Below are positions 42,968 to 48,427 of a DNA stretch of 48,427 nucleotides, in pieces. The notes beneath the pieces are model-generated. The model did no database searches and was not told where the DNA came from. It was given only the letters and a program-made list of their open reading frames with translations. Within the stretch, counting starts at the first letter, position 1, and each line of letters starts with the position of its first letter. A program made the translations under genes and the position numbers. Location: assembly GCA_027484055.1 (NCBI GenBank), contig JAIXQH010000052.1, positions 1 to 48,427 of the forward strand, read 5' to 3'. Source of the stretch: Verrucomicrobiaceae bacterium (lineage in GTDB: Bacteria > Verrucomicrobiota > Verrucomicrobiia > Verrucomicrobiales > Akkermansiaceae).

Positions 42968-45900
42968 TCAAGGAGCGACGACTTTAAGCCGGGCGAATCG
43001 CTTCTCAAAGGTGAGATGTGGCACCGTCACGGTGATTTCATCTGCTGCGGTGTCGAGCTCTTGCACGTCCACGCCTGTGCTGGAAGTCGCGCCGATGGGA
43101 TAGGTGTCTTCCCAAGTGACGAGATCCGGACTGGCTTGGACGATGACGGTGACGTCTGAGTTTTCTGAGCTATCCACGCGCTTGAATTTAAAGATCAAAC
43201 TGTTGCCGTCATCTGTGCTAGTGGGACGTCCCGCCTGAGAGGAGGTGCGTGGATCGGTGCCGGTGACATACTCGACCGCATTTGAGAGACCGTCGCCGTC
43301 GGGATCTCCGGTGGAGGTCTTATCAGAGAGGACAGGGCCGGTGAAGGTATTCGCCCAGATCTCGAAGGGGCTGAGGACCGTGATGGTGCCGGTGCCGGAA
43401 AAACGGGTGTCATCTTTATAGGTCGCGGTGGAGGTGCTGCTACCCCATGTGCCGTAGGCTTGCGCTTCGGACCCGAAGCTTAGAGCTGAAATCGTTTCAT
43501 TTCCTGTCACATTGACCAGACCACCGTCGATGATGAGCTTGCCAGTGTCTGCGATAGAACTGCCGTTGATGGCGAGGGTTCCGCCGAGAACTTTGGTGTC
43601 TCCGGTGTAGGTGTTGACGCCTGAGATGGTAAAGACCCCGGCTCCGGTTTTAGTGAGTCCAAAGTTATTTCCTCCAGCGGCCAAACTGATCGTCCGGCCG
43701 AGGAAGCCCGCCATGGTGACGTCGGTGGCATTATCGATCGTCAAGACCGCAGCGGTGGCGCTGCTGTTGGTAACGTTCGTCCGGGTAGGCTGCACAGTTG
43801 CGGTGATGCCTCTAAGCGTTTGGTTAAAACCGTTCAGGTTCAAGCTCGCGACGCTATTCGCAACGGTGCCACCCAGTAAATTTAAGCTCGTAGTTGTCGG
43901 CAAGGCATCGGCGACGCCGAGACGAATGACGCCTTGCTGAGAGACCGCGCTGAGTGAGGTGTTTCCGGTGTAGGTGGCAGCAGCATTGATGCTGTAGGTG
44001 TGGGCTTGGTTCGCTGAATTACCGCCTTCGGCTCGGAACTGGAGGCCACTGGCATTGGTGCTGCCGGAGATGACACCATTGAAGTTATAAGCATTGATCA
44101 AGCCGAAGCTGCGAATGATCGGTGCGTTACTCACGATGATCTGTCCAGCTAGGTTATAGACCTGAGTGTTGTTAGCAGGGAAGTCCATGGTGCTTACGAC
44201 ACCATTTCCGTCGAGGGTAAAATTGGTCGGAATCGCGACTGTGCGGTTCGACATGGTCATCAACTGCACAGTAGCGCCGCTAGCGACGGAAATCGAAGTC
44301 CCTGAACCAAGAGTGGTGTTGGCGTCGGTTGCATTCTGAAATCGAAGTGCTCCCCCGTTGATGGCTACATTTCCGTTGAACGAGCTAGCACCGGTGAAAA
44401 TCAACAGAGCAGCGCCGGTCTTGGTAAGGTTGGCACCGCCGCTGAGCGCGCCCGAGAAGGTCACTTGGCTTAAGGCGCTAATGCTCGTGTCTGCGCTGAG
44501 ATCCAAAATCCCAGAGAGAGTCAATGCGCCATTATCCACGGTGTCTCCAAGAGTGACACTGGCTGGTAGGGTGACTGGACTGTTTGCCAGGGTCCGCGCT
44601 GTCGTCCCAATGGTGGAAAGCGAGCTGCCATTTAACGTGAGTGGAACACTGCTGCTGCCTAGGGCATTATTCGCACCGACCCGGACTTTTCCCGCATTCA
44701 GAAAAATCGAGCCAGTCAGAAGATTCGTCGCACCCAAATTGAGCGTGCCACTGCCGAGTTTCGTCAATCCGTAGCCAGAGCCGGCATCATCAATGACTCC
44801 AGAGAACGTGGTCTCTGAGGCGACGGTGAGTTCGAGTGCAGCCGTGGATGTCACCGTGGCTGCAGAAAAGGTCAACAAGCCCGATTCCGTGGCATTGCCG
44901 AAAGTGATGCTGCCACCCAATGAGAGCGGATTAACGAGAGTGCGTGCCGTCACGCTATCACTTGAAAGGCTGCCACCTGTGATCGTCACGCTTCCCGTGC
45001 CTAGCGCCAGATTATTTCCCACTCTGACCAGACCTTCGCTGAGCGTCGTGCCACCCGAGTAGCCATTCGACGTAGCGATGCTGAGCGTGCCTGCACCGGA
45101 TTTATTCAGCGTCGAAGCACCATTGATCGAACCTGTGCCGGCGAAGGAATAGGCGGTGGAGGCCGCATTTACCACCATCGCAGATGGCCGGATGTCTCCC
45201 GTCACTTGGATTGTGGTATTCGTTCCCGATTCAGGAAATGTCACGGAGTCTCCTGTGAAGAAGGCCTGTGCGGCAGGATTCGTCCAGTTGAGTGCGATGC
45301 CGGTATCCCACACCGCACTCGCTGTGCCAGACCATGTCAGTGCAAGGGCCTCAGCAGAGCCGACCGTGAGACTCATGGTTGTGGGCGTGAAGCTCAGACT
45401 GCCACCACGGTAGCTGGTGCTAAAATTCCCGGAGTTGGTGATGCTGCCAAAATTGGCGATTAGATAAGTCCCTGGCACCGGCGAGGGGGAAGGTAAATTC
45501 ACGGTCACTGGCCCCGTCGCAGTGAGAGTGCCTCCGATGGTGAGCGCTTCTGGCGTTGCATCATCGCCCAAGAAATTTCCCGTGATGTTGACATTTCCAC
45601 CCACTGTCCCCTCCCCACTGAGAGTTCCGCCACTGGTCACTGTCACCGTGGACGCTGGATCCGTACTTCCTGAAATGGCAAGCACCCCAGCACTAACGTT
45701 GGTCGCTCCCGTATAGAGATTCACCCCGCTGAGAGTGGTGCTGCCGATCCCTGCTTGCGTCAGTGATCCCGTGCCCGTGATGGCTCCCGAGTAGTTGTAA
45801 GCATTTGCACGGTTGAAAACCAAGCTCGCGTTATTGATCACACCCTCGGTCTTCAATTCACCGGTCAGCCCTGCATCGCCCACTTGGAGGACTCCTGCGC

Positions 45901-46996
45901 TGATGGTAGTCGTTCCAAGATAGTCGTCTGAGTTATCACTCCTCAGGACGAGCGTGCCCAAGCCGACTTTTTCAAAATTCGTGTCACGCCCGGGATCACT
46001 GTAAAGCCGACTCACCTTGAGGGTCGCCCCCGCATCTGCTCCGAGCGAGACCACCGCACCCGCCGTGCCTTCCATGGCGATTTGTGAACTCAAGGTGGCA
46101 ACCCCGGAAATGGCCCGGATGCCGCCCGCTAGATCGATCCCTGTGCCTGCCACCCGGATGAACTCCGTCGAAGTGAAAGTTCCCGCCGTTTCCAAGACAG
46201 CTCCGGCTTGGATATCGGTGCGTTCGATCTCCGTAACGACCGAAGTGCCGAGAGCCCCGGCGTTCTGGATTCTAAGGGTACCCGCGCTGACGGTAGTGGT
46301 GCCGTTGTAGTTGCTATTCGACCCTTTGAGTGTCAGCACTCCCGCACCTGTTTTGACGATGTTCGCCGCTCTACCCGGCCAAGCCTGTCCTAGGGTGATG
46401 TTTCCATTCACCGTGTGATCAAAGGCTCCTGCGAAGGTTAAATTGGCAGACGAGACGACCGCCGTCGTCGAGACGTTGATCGAATCGTTTCGCAGGGTGA
46501 TATCCGTGTAGCTCAAATTGCCGCCTCCTGCGGTCCAAGTGCGGTTTTTAATCAAATTCGGGTGCGTCCCGGTGGTGGCTCCGCCGATCCAGAACTGCCT
46601 CAACGCCGCTTGGAAAGTTTGTAAATTCGGACTGTTGTTGGTGATGGGCGTCAAGCTTGCCGACGCATACTGCATGCTATTGTTACTATTCGTGATCGTC
46701 ATGCCGGGGGCTTCTGCGGCGAAAATCCACGTCCCTACGTTCCCACCTACATTCATATCACACGTCGTCTGCCCACCCGGCGCTACCGCGCCGAAAATGA
46801 AGGTGCCAGCAATGGTAGATGGCACGAGATCCGTGCTCCAATTCGCAGGCGTGTTGTATTTATTGTCTACCCCACCTCCATCCCAGGTAAAAGTCTGCGC
46901 TTGGGCAGCTTGGGAAGAAATGAGCAGGGCGATGGCGACGGCATAGGGACGCGACGAGACAAAACGGCACAGATAGGCCACAGATTTAGATTTCAT
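42968..46996 (-). CDS. autotransporter-associated beta-strand repeat protein, 1342 aa
   Basis: A large secreted protein. Residues 1-33 form a signal peptide (cleavage near AQA-QT), followed by an FTWDGGGVDNKYNTPANWS start typical of this family. At least seven PATR units of the form GAGTLxLxG-NxYxGxTxVxxGxL are seen (for example GAGVLTLKGSNSNYNGTTTV and GAGVFTISGVNTYTGDTKVL), giving a beta-helix. Near the end DPDGDGLSNAVEYVTGTDP is a calcium-binding thrombospondin-type-3-like loop, then a beta domain. No C-terminal beta-barrel or PEP-CTERM motif is present, so the export route is unclear. It is probably a surface or extracellular adhesin or matrix protein. Confidence 0.85.
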   Translation of the reverse strand: MKSKSVAYLCRFVSSRPYAVAIALLISSQAAQAQTFTWDGGGVDNKYNTPANWSTDLVPSTIAGTFIFGAVAPGGQTTCDMNVGGNVGTWIFAAEAPGMTITNSNNSMQYASASLTPITNNSPNLQTFQAALRQFWIGGATTGTHPNLIKNRTWTAGGGNLSYTDITLRNDSINVSTTAVVSSANLTFAGAFDHTVNGNITLGQAWPGRAANIVKTGAGVLTLKGSNSNYNGTTTVSAGTLRIQNAGALGTSVVTEIERTDIQAGAVLETAGTFTSTEFIRVAGTGIDLAGGIRAISGVATLSSQIAMEGTAGAVVSLGADAGATLKVSRLYSDPGRDTNFEKVGLGTLVLRSDNSDDYLGTTTISAGVLQVGDAGLTGELKTEGVINNASLVFNRANAYNYSGAITGTGSLTQAGIGSTTLSGVNLYTGATNVSAGVLAISGSTDPASTVTVTSGGTLSGEGTVGGNVNITGNFLGDDATPEALTIGGTLTATGPVTVNLPSPSPVPGTYLIANFGSITNSGNFSTSYRGGSLSFTPTTMSLTVGSAEALALTWSGTASAVWDTGIALNWTNPAAQAFFTGDSVTFPESGTNTTIQVTGDIRPSAMVVNAASTAYSFAGTGSINGASTLNKSGAGTLSIATSNGYSGGTTLSEGLVRVGNNLALGTGSVTITGGSLSSDSVTARTLVNPLSLGGSITFGNATESGLLTFSAATVTSTAALELTVASETTFSGVIDDAGSGYGLTKLGSGTLNLGATNLLTGSIFLNAGKVRVGANNALGSSSVPLTLNGSSLSTIGTTARTLANSPVTLPASVTLGDTVDNGALTLSGILDLSADTSISALSQVTFSGALSGGANLTKTGAALLIFTGASSFNGNVAINGGALRFQNATDANTTLGSGTSISVASGATVQLMTMSNRTVAIPTNFTLDGNGVVSTMDFPANNTQVYNLAGQIIVSNAPIIRSFGLINAYNFNGVISGSTNASGLQFRAEGGNSANQAHTYSINAAATYTGNTSLSAVSQQGVIRLGVADALPTTTSLNLLGGTVANSVASLNLNGFNQTLRGITATVQPTRTNVTNSSATAAVLTIDNATDVTMAGFLGRTISLAAGGNNFGLTKTGAGVFTISGVNTYTGDTKVLGGTLAINGSSIADTGKLIIDGGLVNVTGNETISALSFGSEAQAYGTWGSSTSTATYKDDTRFSGTGTITVLSPFEIWANTFTGPVLSDKTSTGDPDGDGLSNAVEYVTGTDPRTSSQAGRPTSTDDGNSLIFKFKRVDSSENSDVTVIVQASPDLVTWEDTYPIGATSSTGVDVQELDTAADEITVTVPHLTFEKRFARLKVVAP

Positions 46997-47341
46997 GGGG
47001 TTTTTTGGGTTTGAATTGATGAAACCGAGCCAGTAACGACTGACAGCTGTTGATCAAGACAGATAACGACCCTGAGTTGACTCTCAGATAGAGCAAGCAA
47101 ACTCTTTCGCCCCGGTAATCACGTGTTTACGGGATTTTACTCGGTGCATTGTTGCCTGGAGGTCAAATCCTCTGCATCTGCCGGCACTGCCGTGGATGGT
47201 TCGAACCGAACCCAGCGCTCCCCTCCCAGTCCTCACACATTCACCCTCCCTATCCCTTGTGTTCAATGTGCTCCATCGCGTCTGAAAAACAGCGAAGAAT
47301 CCTTGCCGCAAAAGGACGTAAAGAGACGCGGAGTTAATACA
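46997..47341. other. intergenic region, no gene seen
   Basis: The stretch holds the presumed promoter of the beta-strand repeat gene (left side). No ORF has convincing protein composition. A run near 47289-47340 (GAAGAATCCTTGCCGCAAAA and following) resembles the dispersed intergenic repeat text that also includes the direct repeat beginning at 47342. Confidence 0.4.
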
Positions 47342-47400
47342 CGGTGAACCGGCCTCTGCCCGCTTTGTGAATGAATCGCCAAGAAATGAGGAAACCTCGA
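47342..47400 (+). repeat. ~59-bp direct repeat, copy 1, flanking the TA module
   Basis: Aligns without gaps to 48111-48169. A 34-bp core beginning CTTTGTGAATGAATCGCC is identical; six or so mismatches occur outside it. It lies just beyond the toxin 3' end. Confidence 0.85.
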
Positions 47401-47422
47401 CCCGATTGGGCTGCTTGTTCGG

Positions 47423-47689
47423 TTAAAATAAGTCTGAATGACTGCCAGTTCGACCGAGCGTCAAGGTGTCCGGTGCTATCTTGTAGATCAATATCCAATC
47501 GGGTTCTATGTGACAATCACGCCACCCGACCCAGCTCCCTGATAATGAATGATCGGCACAACGCTCAGGTAGAGTCTCGCCAGCAATGAGGATATCAACG
47601 ATAGCCTTGAGCTTACCCAAGTCCTTACCGCGCTTGATTTGCTTCTTAACGTCCTTCCTGAACGAACTGGGCTGAACGACTCTCTTCAC
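47423..47689 (-). CDS. YafQ-family mRNA interferase toxin
   Basis: An 88-aa RelE-superfamily toxin. FRKDVKKQIKRGKDLGKL, LPERCADHSLSGSWVGWRDC, HIEPDWILIYKI and LTLGRTGSHSDLF match the YafQ/HigB-like layout, with the C-terminal His in GSHSDLF as the likely catalytic residue. It cleaves mRNA in the ribosome in the model member. GTG start at 47687-47689 overlaps the antitoxin stop (GTGA), so translation is coupled. Confidence 0.9.
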   Translation of the reverse strand: MKRVVQPSSFRKDVKKQIKRGKDLGKLKAIVDILIAGETLPERCADHSLSGSWVGWRDCHIEPDWILIYKIAPDTLTLGRTGSHSDLF

Positions 47690-47943
47690 TCCCAGGATGC
47701 ATAAAGGTCTTCGACGCTTTCAAACGTCTCCACGTCTTCTCCACGGTCAACCTTGGTAAGCACCTTCGCCGTGGCGGCGTTGGGGGTTCTCAATTCGATG
47801 GGAAACTCACCGCGCATCGCAATCTGCCTATAGAGCAAGCGTATGGCCTCCGTCGGCGTCAATCCGATGGTTTCAAGTATCCTCTCAGTGGCGGCCTTCG
47901 TGGCGGGATCAATTCGAGCGTGAATCACTGCGGTCTGGGACAT
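47686..47943 (-). CDS. RelB/DinJ-family antitoxin
   Basis: An 85-aa antitoxin with a ribbon-helix-helix N-terminus (AVIHARIDPATKAATERIL, IGLTPTEAIRLLYRQIA) that would bind its own promoter, and a C-terminal acidic tail (VDRGEDVETFESVEDLYASW) that wraps the toxin. ATG at 47941-47943 gives MSQTAVIHARID; the longer frame upstream is not needed. Promoter and operator should lie in 47944-48050. Confidence 0.9.
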   Translation of the reverse strand: MSQTAVIHARIDPATKAATERILETIGLTPTEAIRLLYRQIAMRGEFPIELRTPNAATAKVLTKVDRGEDVETFESVEDLYASWE

Positions 47944-48110
47944 GAAAAAATGTATCACGTATGAAATACGTTTCAACAAATCCTTTTTTGCAACGTCAAA
48001 GGTTTGTTAAGGCGGAAAGAGGACTCACAGAGTGAAGCGAACTTGTAATATTGCCCGCCTTGACACCATTGCTTGGCGGTCAAGAACTCTGATGCGCAGG
48101 TGAGCAAATA

Positions 48111-48169
48111 CGGAAAAGCGGCCTCTGTCCTCTTTGTGAATGAATCGCCAAGAAATGAGGAAACCGCGA
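48111..48169 (+). repeat. ~59-bp direct repeat, copy 2, flanking the TA module
   Basis: Second copy of the repeat at 47342-47400. Together they bracket the toxin-antitoxin pair in the same orientation, 769 bp apart. Confidence 0.85.
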
Positions 48170-48199
48170 ATCGGACAAACTTTAATAACAAGGAAAGCA

Positions 48200-48256
48200 G
48201 GAAGGCAGGAAAAAGAGCCTCCTGTCCACTTCTTCCTTCCTGTATTCCTGCCTTCC
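48200..48256. repeat. inverted repeat with 12-bp arms
   Basis: GGAAGGCAGGAA (48200-48211) and TTCCTGCCTTCC (48245-48256) are perfect inverse copies separated by 33 nt, with further purine/pyrimidine-rich pairing outside. It could be a terminator-like structure or an element end. Confidence 0.7.
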
Positions 48257-48356
48257 TTATCAAAAATCCACTCACTTATGTGAACATCAAGTGGCCCGTA
48301 AATCAATTTTGAGGTGAGCTAGCATCCTGGACCACTTACCTCCACAATAATCCCGG

Positions 48357-48427
48357 ATGAATCCCAAACCACGCCAACGCTATACCGCCGAGTTCAAAGC
48401 CCAAGCCGTCGCACTTATTAGCACCGG
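48357..48427 (+). mobile_element. IS3-type transposase orfA, start only
   Basis: The ATG at 48357 opens a frame reading KPRQRYTAEFKAQAVALIS, the N-terminal helix-turn-helix of IS3/IS911-type OrfA proteins; the window ends after about 23 codons. The left end of the element should lie between 48257 and 48350, but its terminal repeat cannot be fixed without the right end. Confidence 0.75.

Noticed and set aside
43611..46946. Several 60-140-aa plus-strand ORFs
   Set aside because: They are antisense to the low-complexity beta-repeat gene and arise from its codon bias.
47971..48306. Minus-strand ORFs of 93-100 aa with FLISWRFIHK segments
   Set aside because: The same peptide appears at both direct repeats because the DNA repeats; start signals and conservation are lacking.

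Overview
The window reads as a chromosomal segment from a member of the Verrucomicrobiota, or a close PVC relative. The evidence is a DUF1501 protein next to a DUF1549/DUF1553 protein, a giant autotransporter-associated beta-strand repeat protein, a PEP-CTERM protein, a PilT pair, an AsmA-like protein, and frequent lack of Shine-Dalgarno sites. The species cannot be named from the sequence alone.

Left end (1-8500) is a defence-island-like accessory region. A decayed hsdM tail (296-525) is followed by a tightly packed minus-strand array, 5650 down to 633. In transcription order it is: a 69-aa protein, an AbiEii-like nucleotidyltransferase with a 62-aa partner (TA-like pair), two tiny ORFs, a stand-alone TIR protein, a SIR2-like protein, and an 835-aa protein with TIR, Roc-like GTPase, COR-like region, zinc ribbon and DUF4365 nuclease-like domain. 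Most junctions are 1-4 nt ATGA/TGATG overlaps. The last three genes are the best candidate for an undescribed immune system: two different NAD-consuming folds plus a ROCO-like switch and a nuclease-like domain. Divergently on the plus strand lie two related unknown proteins, an Hsp33-like protein and the tail of a dead Uma2 gene.

8534-14683 is a nitrogen-linked plus-strand cluster: glucosyl-3-phosphoglycerate synthase, a NasS-like nitrate-binding protein without signal peptide, ferredoxin-type nitrite reductase, a flavodoxin, and a fused DmsB-DmsC electron-transfer/anchor protein. The expected molybdopterin catalytic subunit is absent. The cluster stops at an array of thirteen 21-bp repeats (14801-15073), then a minus-strand SF1 helicase with a Vsr/DUF559 nuclease end (15280-18369) and a stand-alone polyvalent-protein-kinase-like gene.

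19551-32496 is ordinary core genome: msrB, an isolated sdhB, aspS, hisS, a DCC-family protein, radC, an AsmA-like protein, a YqjD/YqjE-like envelope trio, two PilT-type ATPases and a squalene/phytoene synthase. 32497-34330 holds a SpoIIE-type phosphatase remnant, a PEP-CTERM protein with a clear terminator, and tRNA-Ser(UGA). 34331-42786 contains a TIM-barrel isomerase, an M20 peptidase, a membrane/thioredoxin-like fusion, a lipoprotein, a cupin, GluQ-RS and the DUF1501/DUF1549 pair. 42968-46996 encodes the 1342-aa beta-strand repeat protein.

The right end is mobile again: a YafQ/DinJ-type toxin-antitoxin pair between two ~59-bp direct repeats, an inverted repeat, and the start of an IS3-type transposase gene cut by the window edge.
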